Source: Phycisphaerales bacterium
GTDB lineage: Bacteria > Planctomycetota > Phycisphaerae > Phycisphaerales > UBA1924
Assembly: GCA_029260435.1 (NCBI GenBank)
Contig: JAJDDG010000164.1
Location: 1 to 38,540, forward strand
DNA: 38,540 nt
Direction of reading: 5' to 3'
In this document: piece after piece, positions 25,281 through 33,559 of the stretch
How the letters are laid out: every line of letters starts with the position of its first letter
Numbering within the stretch: the stretch's first letter is position 1
Made by a program: the position numbers and the translations under genes
Notes under the pieces: generated by a model
What the model was told of the DNA's origin: nothing
Seen by the model: the letters and a program-made list of their open reading frames with translations, nothing else
Database searches by the model: none

Positions 25281-25750
25281 CAGAGAGCCTCCTCGGTTTC
25301 GAGCCATGCGTCGAGTTCGGAGAATGAATCGTTGTTGAGGAGTTCTGAGAGTTCGGCGTCGATGGAGTCGAGTTCCGGGTATGGGTCGGTGGCGTAGGCG
25401 ACGGCGAGGATCGAGTCGAGTTCTTCGAGGATCAGGTCGGTGTTTTGATTTACAAAGTCGGTGGTTCCAGAGGGTGTGTTGGGAATGAAGAAGAAGAGTG
25501 AAGCGATGACAACGAGCGCGATCGCTGCGGCGAGGCGGAATGGGGTGCGGTTCCACAGGGGGATCGGCGCCGGTGCGGGGGCGTTGCTTTCGGCGCGTGC
25601 GGATGGATCGCGGAGGGACGCGGCGGTGCGCAGGAAGATGCGGTCTTCGAGCCCGGGGGGGGCGGCGTCGGCTTCTCGCTTGGCGAGGTGGTCGAGCGCG
25701 CTTACGGTCTCGCGGATGTCGTCCGGGGTGTGGTTGGATTCGGTGTTCAT
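25280..25750 (-). CDS. Putative single-helix anti-sigma factor
   Basis: 156 residues. The ATG at 25750 overlaps the sigma gene's stop (ATGA), a standard coupling arrangement. The cytoplasmic part (~1-85) starts MNTESNHTPDDIRETVSALD and contains a PPGLEDRIFLRTAASL segment, similar in character to FecR-like or other small anti-sigma domains. One membrane helix follows (LAAAIALVVIASLFFFIP). The external part of ~55 residues is very acidic (ELDSIDAELSELLNNDSFSE). There is no zinc-site HxxxCxxC. Function is inferred from position and topology. Confidence 0.7.
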   Translation of the reverse strand: MNTESNHTPDDIRETVSALDHLAKREADAAPPGLEDRIFLRTAASLRDPSARAESNAPAPAPIPLWNRTPFRLAAAIALVVIASLFFFIPNTPSGTTDFVNQNTDLILEELDSILAVAYATDPYPELDSIDAELSELLNNDSFSELDAWLETEEAL

Positions 25751-26337
25751 TGGGTCGTGCCTTCGTTGGCGGATTCCATGATGGATCGGAGTTTGCGCAG
25801 GGCGCGGTGGTGGCGGGCGAGGAGGGTGCCGACCGGTTCTTCGAGGATGGTTGCGATGGTTGCGAAGGGGAGCGCGGCGTGGTGGCGGAGTTCGATGATG
25901 GTGCGGTCTGCCTCGGGGAGTTGGGCGAGGGCGGTTCGGAGATGGGTGAGTTCGGATGCGGAATCCGCGGGTACGCTCACGGGGTCGGCGGGGATCGGGT
26001 CGAAGGAAGCGGGGTCGGTGGGGATCGCGTGGCGTTTGGCGCGCCGGGCTTCGTCGCGGACGCGGTTCATTGCGATGCGGAATAACCACGACTCGAAGCG
26101 GCCTCGCTCGACGTACTTCCCGGTGGTGAGTTGTTCGGCGATGGTGACGAACACGGATTGGGTGATCTCCTCGGCGAGCTCGGGGCTCGCGATATGGGCT
26201 TTGGCGGCGGCGTACACGCGCCGGGCGTAGAGCGCGATCAGCTCCCGCCACGCGTTGTCGTCGTGGTCGGCGGCGCGCTCAAGCAGGCTGTCGACCTGGT
26301 GCGGTTCGGCGGTAGTGGTTCGCGTCATTGCGTGCAT
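25747..26337 (-). CDS. ECF-type RNA polymerase sigma factor
   Basis: 196 residues. The ATG at 26337 (MHAMTRTTT) has AGGAG 5 bases upstream and is chosen over an ATG at 26328. Region 2: WRELIALYARRVYAAAKAHI, then AEEITQSVFVTIAEQL, where the usual DxxQ-x-F core-binding motif appears as EITQSVF, then FESWLFRIAMNRVRDEARRA. Region 4: LPEADRTIIELRHHAALPFA followed by TIATILEEPVGTLLARHHRA, the DNA-reading helix-turn-helix. It heads an operon with its putative anti-sigma factor (4-base overlap) and a secreted helical protein. ECF factors often activate their own operon; no matching promoter was verified in the 66-base gap before the upstream gene's stop. Confidence 0.88.
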   Translation of the reverse strand: MHAMTRTTTAEPHQVDSLLERAADHDDNAWRELIALYARRVYAAAKAHIASPELAEEITQSVFVTIAEQLTTGKYVERGRFESWLFRIAMNRVRDEARRAKRHAIPTDPASFDPIPADPVSVPADSASELTHLRTALAQLPEADRTIIELRHHAALPFATIATILEEPVGTLLARHHRALRKLRSIMESANEGTTQ

Positions 26338-26403
26338 CCGTCTCCTGCACAACGATCGGGCGGGGTGGTGGATTGCCGGTATCAGGAGGGAATTTTGGGG
26401 GAA

Positions 26404-27585
26404 TTAGTCGGGTTCTCGGACGAGGAAGGAGGCTGCGGCGGCGTGCCCGCCGAATCCGGCGGAGAGGAGGATGTGGAGCCCGTTTCGAAGGGGTACGGGG
26501 GCGTTGCCCAGTTGGAGGGGGGAATCGATGGGGTCTATGAGCCAGGGCATCGGGGGTCGTCGTCGGGCGCGGGCGACGATGCATGCGAGAACGAGGTTGA
26601 CCAGCCCGGAGGAGCCGAGCGGGTGCCCGATCGCGCCCTTGGAGGCGTAGGCGGGGAGCCCGCGGGCGTCGTCGGCGAGGGCCTGCTCGATTGCGGCGAG
26701 TTCGGCGGCGTCGTTGTCCTGGGTGCCCGTGGCGTGGGGGTGGACGAGCGCGAGGGGTGTGTCGGTTCGAACGGCTTCGGTGAGGTTGCGCGTGGTCTCG
26801 AACACAGGGGGAGACTTGAGCAGGTGGAAGGGCTCGGTGGCGACGGCGGTTTTCGCGAGCAGGGGGAAGGAGAAGTGGGGCGGGGAATCGTGGGAGGTGA
26901 GCAAGACGGCTGCGGCGCACTCGCAGAGGGTGAACCCTGTGCGGGAGCGGTCGAGTGGTGTACAGCGGTGCGCCTCTATGGGATCTGTTGGAGCGAGGAC
27001 ACCGAGACGGGAGTAGGTTTCGGAGAAGACCGGGTGGAGGGCGGCTTCAACGGTGACGACGAGCGCGGATTGTGCGGTCCCGGAGAGGAGGAGTTCGCGG
27101 GCGTGGTGCAGGGCGGCGAGTGAGCTTGCGCAGGCTGCGGTGATAGAGTGTGTCGGCGCGGTCGGGATATTCAGTCGGGCTCGGAGATGCGATGCGAGGG
27201 AGGCGAAGGGGCCGATCGCGGCGGCTTCGGGGATGCGGGGCGGGGTATTGAGCGGCGCGTTGTCGGGGGGGAGGAGTGACAGGATGGCACCCTTGGAGCA
27301 CCCGAGAACCAAGTGGAGGTCTTGGATGTTTGTGCCTTCGAGCGCCTGGCGTGCTACGGATTCGGCGAGGGCGAGGGCGGGGTCTGGAGATGCGAAGCGT
27401 GCGCCCGCGCAGGCGGCGGTTGCATGGGCGATCGCGGTGGGGGAGGTCACATTTTGAGGGAGGGCTGCGAGGCGGTCTGCGGTGGTGGAGCCATTGAGCA
27501 GCGCGGTGAACGTGCTCCAGGGGGAGGGCCCGAGCGGGGTGACGAGCCCGACTCTCTGGATTGCGATGTAGGGTTCTGGGGGCAT
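26404..27585 (-). CDS. Beta-ketoacyl synthase family protein (FabF-like), stand-alone
   Basis: 393 residues from the ATG at 27585 (a TTG at 27621 is also open). The family joins an acyl chain to malonyl-ACP by decarboxylating Claisen condensation. The nucleophile is Cys152 (SITAACASSLAALHHA), the histidines are His284 (HPHATGTQDND) and His321, and the lysine is Lys316 (SKGAIGHPLGSSG), so the complete Cys-His-His-Lys set is present. The FTLCECAAAVLL segment matches the GFxxxEGAAxLxLE region in altered form. It is shorter and more divergent than FabF of primary metabolism, and no acyl carrier protein, reductase or dehydratase gene lies next to it. That suggests a secondary or specialised lipid role. 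It lies directly upstream of the sigma operon on the same strand. Confidence 0.88.
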   Translation of the reverse strand: MPPEPYIAIQRVGLVTPLGPSPWSTFTALLNGSTTADRLAALPQNVTSPTAIAHATAACAGARFASPDPALALAESVARQALEGTNIQDLHLVLGCSKGAILSLLPPDNAPLNTPPRIPEAAAIGPFASLASHLRARLNIPTAPTHSITAACASSLAALHHARELLLSGTAQSALVVTVEAALHPVFSETYSRLGVLAPTDPIEAHRCTPLDRSRTGFTLCECAAAVLLTSHDSPPHFSFPLLAKTAVATEPFHLLKSPPVFETTRNLTEAVRTDTPLALVHPHATGTQDNDAAELAAIEQALADDARGLPAYASKGAIGHPLGSSGLVNLVLACIVARARRRPPMPWLIDPIDSPLQLGNAPVPLRNGLHILLSAGFGGHAAAASFLVREPD

Positions 27586-27702
27586 AGGGGGAAGGATTGT
27601 AGAGGGGCGAATCGGGGACAAGATGCGGGGTGTTGCTGACGATAGAGGGGTGTGTTAGGTTTTCCGCCCTGCCTCCCGGTGCTGATCGGGGGCGGATGGA
27701 GC

Positions 27703-27775
27703 GGGTGGATAGCTCAGTTGGTAGAGCACCGCATTGAAAATGCGGGTGTCGCCGGTTCAAGTCCGGCTCCGCCCA
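27703..27775 (+). tRNA. tRNA-Phe (anticodon GAA)
   Basis: A 73-base cloverleaf: acceptor GGGTGGA/TCCGCCC (one T-G pair) with discriminator A; D arm GCTC/GAGC; anticodon stem CCGCA/TGCGG with loop TTGAAAA, so anticodon GAA at 27736-27738; T arm GCCGG TTCAAGT CCGGC. CCA is not encoded; the gene is followed by TTGG. A possible promoter (TTGCTG, 17 bases, TAGGTT at 27633-27661) lies about 40 bases upstream but is weak. A terminator follows. Confidence 0.96.
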
Positions 27776-27787
27776 TTGGAACGACAG

Positions 27788-27820
27788 CCGCCGGGTCTTT
27801 GGCCCGGCGGTGTTGTTTTT
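27788..27820 (+). terminator. Intrinsic terminator of tRNA-Phe
   Basis: Perfect 8-bp stem CCGCCGGG (27788-27795) with CCCGGCGG (27803-27810), loop TCTTTGG, followed by TGTTGTTTTT. It starts 13 bases after the tRNA end and sits between the tRNA and the convergent glucan-hydrolase gene. Confidence 0.85.
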
Positions 27821-27841
27821 GGGATGGGATCATGGTTGGGT

Positions 27842-30800
27842 TCAGCGGGGGAAGTACCACGACTCGGCGGAGCGCGGGCGGACGAGCGTTCGGACGGCAC
27901 CGTCGTTCATGAGGTGGGTGACGTCGTGGGGTTTCTCGCCCCGGTTGGCGACGACGAGGACGCGGCGGCCGTTGAGCCTGCGCTCGAAGATGAAGACATC
28001 GGGGGAATCGGAATCGATGTGGTGGACCGAGCCGAATTTCAGGATTGGCCCGAGGGTTGGATCCCTGCGGAGGTTGAACCAGTGTTTGTACTTGGTGCGG
28101 ATTGAGGGGAGCGGGCTGTCGTCTTTGTTCTGGGGGATGCCCGTATCCTGCCAGGGGTAGGGTTTGCGGTCGGTGGGATCGTCGGCACCGCGCATGCCGA
28201 GCTCGTCGGCGTAGTAGATCATCGGAGCGCCCAGATAGGTTGCCTGGATCGCGACGCCGACGATGGAGAGTTCGTAGATTTTTTTGGAGGGGCGTTCGTC
28301 GATGTAGCCGGGCCCGTTGTCCTGGATTCGGTTGTTCTGGTCGTACCCGCGGTTGGGGTTGATGAGTTGGGAGACATAGCGGTCTGTGTCGTGCGAGCCG
28401 AAGAGGTTCTGGAGTATCAGCGCGGTTTGGGGCGCATCGTTGAACGCGGCATTGAGGCGTTGCTTGAGTTCGGAGGTGGGCATGTCCGGGCGGACGGCGA
28501 GCCAGTCGGTGACGGCGTGGGCGAAGGGGTAGTGCATCTGGGTGTCGAAGGTGTCGCCGCGGAGATGGTGTGAGGCGTCTTCCCAGATCTCGGCGATGAT
28601 GATCGCGTCCGGGTTTGTTTCCTTGACGACCTTGCGCCACTCGCGCCAGAAGGGGAGCCCGATGTCCAGCGCGACGTCGAGGCGCCACCCGTCGATGCCG
28701 TCGGAGGGGTCGCCGTCACCGTTTGGATCCTGCCAGCGACGGGTGATATCGAAGATGTGCTGTCGGACGGGCGGGATGAGGTTGCCCTCTTCGTCTTGTC
28801 TGAACTTGGGTAGCCACCCTGATGGTCCATCCCACGCGCGCCATGAGACGGGTTTGCCATCGTCGTCGAAGTCGACGTAGAACCAGTCGGCGTACTGCGA
28901 GTCGGCGCCGTTTTCGAGGACATCCTGGAAGGCCCAGAACTCGCGTCCGGTGTGGTTGAAGACACCATCGAGGACGACGCGGATGCCGCGGTTGTGGGCG
29001 GCGGGGAGGAAGGTATCGATGAAGTAGCGGTCCGCCTCGGTCCAGTTCCATGTGGAGGGGTCGGCGGTTTCTGTTGTATCGGGTGACCATTGCGCGGGGG
29101 GCTTGGTGGTGTGGTTTGCGAAATTGTCGTCGATGTGGCGGTAGTCGGAGGTGTCGTATTTGTGCATGGACCCCGCTTCGAAGATTGGGTTGAAGTAGAT
29201 CGCCGTGATGCCGAGCGATTTGAGTTCGTCGAGTTTTTCGAGGACACCCTGCAGGTCGCCGCCGTAGCGCCGATCCCAGATCCAGTTGTAGAGATCGCCG
29301 CCCTGACGTTCGGGTATTCGGGAGTTCCATTCGAGCCCGGCGCGTTTGCGCCACTGGTCTTTTTCGCCGGGCTGGATGCGGTACCAGTCGGCGGTCCAGC
29401 GTGTCGCGTAGACGCCGGGGCCGTGGGGGTCGTTGAGTTTGGATCCGTTGCGGAAGCGTTCTGGGAAGATCTGGTACCAGGTGGCGCCCATCGCCCATGC
29501 GGGGGCGGCGGGGGTGGGGTTGATTGGCAGGGTGATCGGGTTTATTGCCTGGACGTCGGGGCCGTCTTGGAAGACAAAGGCGTAGCGGATGGAGGGTGAG
29601 CCGCAGCGGACACGCGCGGTGAAGCGATCGAAGCCGGCGCGGTCCTTTGAGCGGGTCATCGGGATGCGGAGCTCGCCCGAGGGATCGGTCGCGAGCGGCG
29701 AGTCGTAGACGACGACAAAGACATTTTCGCAGTCGTTGGGGATGGTTGTAACGCCGAGATCGACGATGCCTTGCTCGGCGGAGACTGGGCGGAAATCACG
29801 GACGAGTCGGGGGTTGTGGTTTGTGCCGCCCGCGTTGACATGGTTTGGTTGGGGTGCGGGGAACTCCTCGGGGAGCGGGCCGGCGAAGAGCAGCGAGCAT
29901 TGTTCGCCGGTTGGGGCGATGTCTGCGTGCTGCGCGCCGGGGTCCTGGAGAAGCGTGCGGTTATTGATGCGGAAGGCGTAGCGGTGGGGGCCGGCGGGGA
30001 GATCGATCACGGTGTGGTATGAGCCGTCCGCTGTTGAGGGGATCATGGGGATCGCATCGTCGGCGAGCGCCCATTGGTTGAAATCCCCGGTGAGATGCAC
30101 CGACTCGGTTGGCGTGATTGGTGTGTATGTAAATTTTTGCCAATACCCGGGGATAAGGAATGGTGGGGTGTTGGGGATCTCGTGTTTTGTGACCTCGCCG
30201 TCGCGGACCTCGATCGCGTAATTTCCGGGGAAGACATCGATCTGGTCGCCCGAGTCGTAGATGAGTTCGAGGCGGTCGCCCATGCCTTTGAAGATTTTGG
30301 TCTCCGCGATGGGCATCGCGAGTTCGACAGGGAAGTGCAGGCGGTAGATGCCCGGTCGAACCGGGACGAGATCGACGGCGTTGCGTGTGTTGCCTGCGTG
30401 GAACAGGAATCGGTAGAGTTCGATCGCATCAAGATCGAGGCGTGTGGTCGATTCCTTGTCGGCGGCGCGGAGGACGATATCGAGCGTGAAGGACCCCGGT
30501 TCGGCGGGCGTGATCATCACCGCCATCTCGCGCGACGGGTGTTTTTCGATGAGTACGTCCGTGCTGGTCGGGCAGTGCACCGAGAAGGTGATCTCATCCG
30601 CGGGGACATCGCCTACGAGCGAGCGAGAGAGGTCAAGGATGAAAGGGCGGTGCGTCTGGGGGACGCCGAAGATAAATGTGTCGATGAGGGGTTTGTCGAG
30701 TTTGGCGGCTTTGAATGCCCATGTCTTCGCGGATAGATCGAGCGTGATTCGGTAGATCGCGTTGATGGGAATCGAGAGCGGGAGGTCTGCGCCGGGCTGG

Positions 30801-31111
30801 GTGAGCCTGGAGTAGTCCGATGGGTCTGCGGCACCGAAGTGCCCGAGGGACCAGTCGGCGTCTTTGACAAACTTGAAGTCGTACTCGCCCTTCTGGATCG
30901 CGCGCTCGATGACCCACAGGTCGGCGACTTCGGGGTCGGGCCTCAGGGTCCACTCGTCGTCGGAGGTGTTCCAACTGTTCATCGTCCCGGCGATGCGCCA
31001 GCGGACCTGCGCCGAGGCGGGCGAGGCGGCGGTCAGCAGGAAGGCGACGAGGAAGAGGGCGATAACCAAGAGACGGTGCGCGGCGGATGGCGCTGATGGT
31101 GTGCTTTGCAT
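27842..31111 (-). CDS. Large secreted GH13 glucan hydrolase (amylase/neopullulanase type) with several starch-binding-like modules
   Basis: 1089 residues from the ATG at 31111, which opens a signal peptide (HRLLVIALFLVAFLLTAASP, cut near residue 35); an ATG at 31198 would add 29 residues ahead of it and is rejected. Two modules carry the CBM20/48-like GxFNxW or GxMNxW motif: GTMNSWN at 42-48 and GDFNQW at 342-347. A third beta domain (~450-530) precedes the barrel, as in neopullulanases. The GH13 barrel starts at ~545 (GATWYQIFPERFRNG). Region I is LDGVFNHTG; region II DGWRLDVALD has nucleophile Asp812; region III IIIAEIWEDA has acid/base Glu841; region IV FGSHDTDR has His907-Asp908. Likely substrates are starch, glycogen or pullulan-type alpha-glucans. 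It starts 34 bases after the lacI-family stop, so the two form an operon. No clear Shine-Dalgarno is seen. Confidence 0.92.
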   Translation of the reverse strand: MQSTPSAPSAAHRLLVIALFLVAFLLTAASPASAQVRWRIAGTMNSWNTSDDEWTLRPDPEVADLWVIERAIQKGEYDFKFVKDADWSLGHFGAADPSDYSRLTQPGADLPLSIPINAIYRITLDLSAKTWAFKAAKLDKPLIDTFIFGVPQTHRPFILDLSRSLVGDVPADEITFSVHCPTSTDVLIEKHPSREMAVMITPAEPGSFTLDIVLRAADKESTTRLDLDAIELYRFLFHAGNTRNAVDLVPVRPGIYRLHFPVELAMPIAETKIFKGMGDRLELIYDSGDQIDVFPGNYAIEVRDGEVTKHEIPNTPPFLIPGYWQKFTYTPITPTESVHLTGDFNQWALADDAIPMIPSTADGSYHTVIDLPAGPHRYAFRINNRTLLQDPGAQHADIAPTGEQCSLLFAGPLPEEFPAPQPNHVNAGGTNHNPRLVRDFRPVSAEQGIVDLGVTTIPNDCENVFVVVYDSPLATDPSGELRIPMTRSKDRAGFDRFTARVRCGSPSIRYAFVFQDGPDVQAINPITLPINPTPAAPAWAMGATWYQIFPERFRNGSKLNDPHGPGVYATRWTADWYRIQPGEKDQWRKRAGLEWNSRIPERQGGDLYNWIWDRRYGGDLQGVLEKLDELKSLGITAIYFNPIFEAGSMHKYDTSDYRHIDDNFANHTTKPPAQWSPDTTETADPSTWNWTEADRYFIDTFLPAAHNRGIRVVLDGVFNHTGREFWAFQDVLENGADSQYADWFYVDFDDDGKPVSWRAWDGPSGWLPKFRQDEEGNLIPPVRQHIFDITRRWQDPNGDGDPSDGIDGWRLDVALDIGLPFWREWRKVVKETNPDAIIIAEIWEDASHHLRGDTFDTQMHYPFAHAVTDWLAVRPDMPTSELKQRLNAAFNDAPQTALILQNLFGSHDTDRYVSQLINPNRGYDQNNRIQDNGPGYIDERPSKKIYELSIVGVAIQATYLGAPMIYYADELGMRGADDPTDRKPYPWQDTGIPQNKDDSPLPSIRTKYKHWFNLRRDPTLGPILKFGSVHHIDSDSPDVFIFERRLNGRRVLVVANRGEKPHDVTHLMNDGAVRTLVRPRSAESWYFPR

Positions 31112-31145
31112 GGTGTACGTTTTACCGTGAGTGGGGTCGCGGGGT

Positions 31146-32183
31146 TCACGACGGGAGTGTGGTGCATGAGTCGCGCTCGACGAGCAGGACGGGGACACGC
31201 TGCTGGACCATTGCCTGCCCGTTCCGGCCCTCGACCATGTCGAGCAGGTGGGACGTGGCGGCGGAGCCGACCTCGAAGAAGTTCATGCGGATTGTGGTGA
31301 GGGGCGGGTCGGCGAGGGCGGCGGTGGGGATGTCGTCGCACCCGAGGACCGCGATATCCTCGCCGGGGATCCGCCCTGAGGCGCGGAGCGCCTGGCAGGC
31401 ACCCAGTGCCATTTTGTCGTTGGAGGCGAATATCGCGGTGATATCCGGATCGCGTTTGAGCAGTTCGTCCGCGGCGAGTTTGCCCGTATCAGAGTGGTAC
31501 TGCCCTTCGACGATCATGCGGTCGCCCATGGGCACGCCGTGCTCGCTCAGGCGGTTGACGAAGCCGTCGGTGAGTTCTTGGGAGGTGAGCACCATCGAGG
31601 AGGGGCCGCAGATGTGACCGATGCGCTGGTGCCCTCGCGAGACGAGATAGTCCGCGGCGGTTCGCCCCGCTTGCGGGTAGTCGCAGATGACGTAGTGCAG
31701 ATCCCACTGCTCGAATCGGTTGTTGACGATGATGAATGGTTTGTCGGAGCTGTCGAATTCCGAGAGCCACCGGTGTTCTTCCGTGGCACCGATGAACAGG
31801 ATGCCGTCTACGGAGCAGTCTTCGAGGAGGGTGAGGTATTCCTTGCGCCGGACGTATTCACGGCGGGCGACCTCGAGGAGGATGCGGTAGCCGCGCGAGG
31901 CGGCTTCCTCGTAGATGCCCGAGATAATCTCGCCGAAGTAGACATCCGCGAACGCGTGCTGGAGGGCGGGGACGAGGACCGCGAGTGTGTTGGCGCGCCG
32001 GTTCGGGAGCCCGCGTGCGAGTCGAGAGGGTGTGTAGTCGAGATCGCGCATTGCAGCGAGGACGCGCTGGCGCGTGGCTTCGGAGATGCGCTGGTCGTTG
32101 TTGTTGAGGACGAGAGACACCGTGGTGAGGGAAACCCCCGACTGCTTGGCGACATCTCGGATATTTGCTCTTGATTTGGACAT
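31146..32183 (-). CDS. LacI-family transcriptional regulator
   Basis: 345 residues. The N-terminal helix-turn-helix is NIRDVAKQSGVSLTTVSLVL (~8-27). The hinge helix SRLARGL (~53-59) carries the Leu that enters the minor groove at the central CG-type step. Residues ~65-335 are a periplasmic-binding-protein-like sugar-sensing domain (LAVLVPALQHAFADVYFGEI; ITAIFASNDKMALGACQALR; LGCDDIPTAALADPPLTTIR). It binds palindromic operators as a dimer or tetramer. A near-perfect palindrome lies 20 bases before its own start, so it is probably autoregulated. The gene precedes a GH13 enzyme in the same operon, so the effector is probably a maltooligosaccharide or related glucan product, by inference. Confidence 0.95.
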   Translation of the reverse strand: MSKSRANIRDVAKQSGVSLTTVSLVLNNNDQRISEATRQRVLAAMRDLDYTPSRLARGLPNRRANTLAVLVPALQHAFADVYFGEIISGIYEEAASRGYRILLEVARREYVRRKEYLTLLEDCSVDGILFIGATEEHRWLSEFDSSDKPFIIVNNRFEQWDLHYVICDYPQAGRTAADYLVSRGHQRIGHICGPSSMVLTSQELTDGFVNRLSEHGVPMGDRMIVEGQYHSDTGKLAADELLKRDPDITAIFASNDKMALGACQALRASGRIPGEDIAVLGCDDIPTAALADPPLTTIRMNFFEVGSAATSHLLDMVEGRNGQAMVQQRVPVLLVERDSCTTLPS

Positions 32184-32202
32184 TTGAATAGGACGTGTGT
32201 TT

Positions 32203-32218
32203 AGTAAAACATTTTACT
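32203..32218. promoter_or_regulatory. LacI-type operator in front of the regulator gene
   Basis: AGTAAAACATTTTACT has 7-bp arms that are perfect inverted repeats around CA. It ends 20 bases before the lacI-family start codon, where a bound repressor would block transcription of the lacI-amylase operon. Confidence 0.85.
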
Positions 32219-32349
32219 GTATTTAAGGTCAGAGGCCAGAGAGATCATGGAATCCGTGGGTGAATTTGGGGCTCAAAGTGAAGATAGGGTGAGTTTAAGG
32301 TTGAATATCGGGGTTGATCCCGGAGAATAAACGGGTAGTCTATTCGATT

Positions 32350-32365
32350 AGTAAAACATTTTACC
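32350..32365. promoter_or_regulatory. LacI-type operator in front of the pseudopilin gene
   Basis: AGTAAAACATTTTACC matches the operator at 32203-32218 in 15 of 16 bases. Its start lies 120 bases before the pseudopilin start. The centres of the two sites are 147 bases apart, about 14 helical turns, so both face the same side of the DNA and could be bridged by one tetramer. Confidence 0.85.
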
Positions 32366-32469
32366 TGACCGAAGAGATCTAGGATACTGGGTGGCTTCGG
32401 GCAGGGGAGCGGGATCGACCAGGACCGATACACGATTACTGGCGGGCGGCGGTGAAGCGGAGGCGCACG

Positions 32470-33465
32470 ATGTGTACGACACGGGACAGCTTCGGGGCGG
32501 CAGGACAGAGCGATCGCAGAGAACGAGGGTTCACGCTGATCGAGTTGCTGGTTGTGGTCGCGGTGATCGCGGTCCTGATCGGTGTGCTTTTGCCGGCGTT
32601 GGGCAAGGCTCGGAGTGCGGCGCAGCGTGTGGCGTGCGCCAGCGGGCAACGCCAGTTGGTTATTTTGTTCACCAGCTACGCGGTGGATAACAAAGAGTCG
32701 TACCCGATGGTGATGTGGGGGCTCGGCGCACAAACGGACAGGCGATTCTCCGCGGAGCATTTGTCTGCAACCCAAGGGAAGTACCAGGGGATTGCGGGGT
32801 TTTTCAGCTTGAATCAGGTCGGCGATCTTTCACAGTCTGTCGATGAGGATGGAGATGTAGGGGGATACAACAAAAATTTCGCCGCTCCATTCTGGGGGAA
32901 GCGATGGAAGTGGAGTGGTCGGGACAGCCGGTGGGTGCTGCGGGAAACCGACGCCATCATGGCTGAATACGTCGAGGGAGGGGCTGATTACGGGATCCTT
33001 CTGTGTGCCGCCGACAGATCGGATGGCGGAGATTTGATTGATAATTCATCTCAGGCTCAGGCGGCTCGCCCCGAGAGGACTCCTTCTCTGATGAGCGGTC
33101 CTGAGGATGTCATCTGGTACAACATCAGCTACCTCTATGTTGCGGGTCTTACCACGCAGTCAAACTCCGCGATCATGCTCTTTGCGGACGAGACAAATGC
33201 GAGAGACACCGGTCACCCGGCACAAAACGAAAGCACGGTCGGCACGTTCCGCAGAGCGGCGCTTCAGTGGGCGGACAAGGGGTATCAGACGTGGGATAAC
33301 CACGGCGCGAACGGTGGTAATTTTTCGTACGCGGATGGGCACGTCGATTGGGTTGATCAGTACAAGCTTGAGCCGATGGACCAACTCGAGCCGCACGATT
33401 CGATTTTCGATGCGATCGGCAGGTATCTCCCGCTGGGCACGACCCAGGTGCAGACAATCGACTAA
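32470..33465 (+). CDS. Type II pseudopilin-like protein with planctomycete DG motif
   Basis: 331 residues. The ATG at 32470 has GGAGG 6 bases upstream; a GTG at 32452 is open but has no site. Residues ~15-45 are a prepilin leader and helix: [20 protein letters not shown], with cleavage after Gly and Phe+1/Glu+5, the substrate form of prepilin peptidase. The mature globular part ends in [20 protein letters not shown], which fits the H-x9-DG C-terminal motif of the large planctomycete pseudopilin family. Those proteins are numerous in these genomes and their roles are mostly unknown. Its position opposite the lacI-glucanase operon, with an operator upstream, suggests expression linked to glucan use. 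A hairpin terminator follows. Confidence 0.9.
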   Translation: MCTTRDSFGAAGQSDRRERGFTLIELLVVVAVIAVLIGVLLPALGKARSAAQRVACASGQRQLVILFTSYAVDNKESYPMVMWGLGAQTDRRFSAEHLSATQGKYQGIAGFFSLNQVGDLSQSVDEDGDVGGYNKNFAAPFWGKRWKWSGRDSRWVLRETDAIMAEYVEGGADYGILLCAADRSDGGDLIDNSSQAQAARPERTPSLMSGPEDVIWYNISYLYVAGLTTQSNSAIMLFADETNARDTGHPAQNESTVGTFRRAALQWADKGYQTWDNHGANGGNFSYADGHVDWVDQYKLEPMDQLEPHDSIFDAIGRYLPLGTTQVQTID

Positions 33466-33499
33466 GACTCTGACAGTTTCTCCCTTCCTTCACATAGAA

Positions 33500-33537
33500 A
33501 CACCCCCGCACCGGATGGCGCGGGGGTGTGTTCGTTT
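33500..33537. terminator. Terminator between convergent pseudopilin and subtilase genes
   Basis: Stem ACACCCCCGC (33500-33509) with GCGGGGGTGT (33520-33529), loop of 10 bases, then GTTCGTTTTGG on the plus strand. On the minus strand only TTTC follows, so it ends pseudopilin transcripts better than those of the subtilase, though it may serve both. Confidence 0.75.
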
Positions 33538-33559
33538 TGGGGGTTGTCGATCTGGAAAA

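Noticed and set aside
25281-25556. An N-terminal extension of the secreted helical protein (open frame to 25556)
   Set aside because: The extension is Arg/Pro/His-rich shadow sequence lying over the anti-sigma gene. The internal ATG at 25280 has a strong ribosome site and begins a signal peptide.
25751-26251. An N-terminal extension of the anti-sigma protein (open frame to 26251)
   Set aside because: It overlaps the sigma-factor gene and is Arg/Pro-rich. The ATG at 25750 overlaps the sigma stop codon in the usual coupled way.
27633-27661. A sigma-70-type promoter for tRNA-Phe (TTGCTG - 17 bp - TAGGTT)
   Set aside because: Each box matches the consensus in only about half its bases, so it was not entered as a feature.
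31112-31125. A fourth LacI operator (GGTGTACGTTTTAC) just before the large glucan hydrolase
   Set aside because: Only one half-site is good (10 of 14 bases match the ideal palindrome), and the gene is already downstream of the lacI operator. It is kept only as a possible weak auxiliary site.
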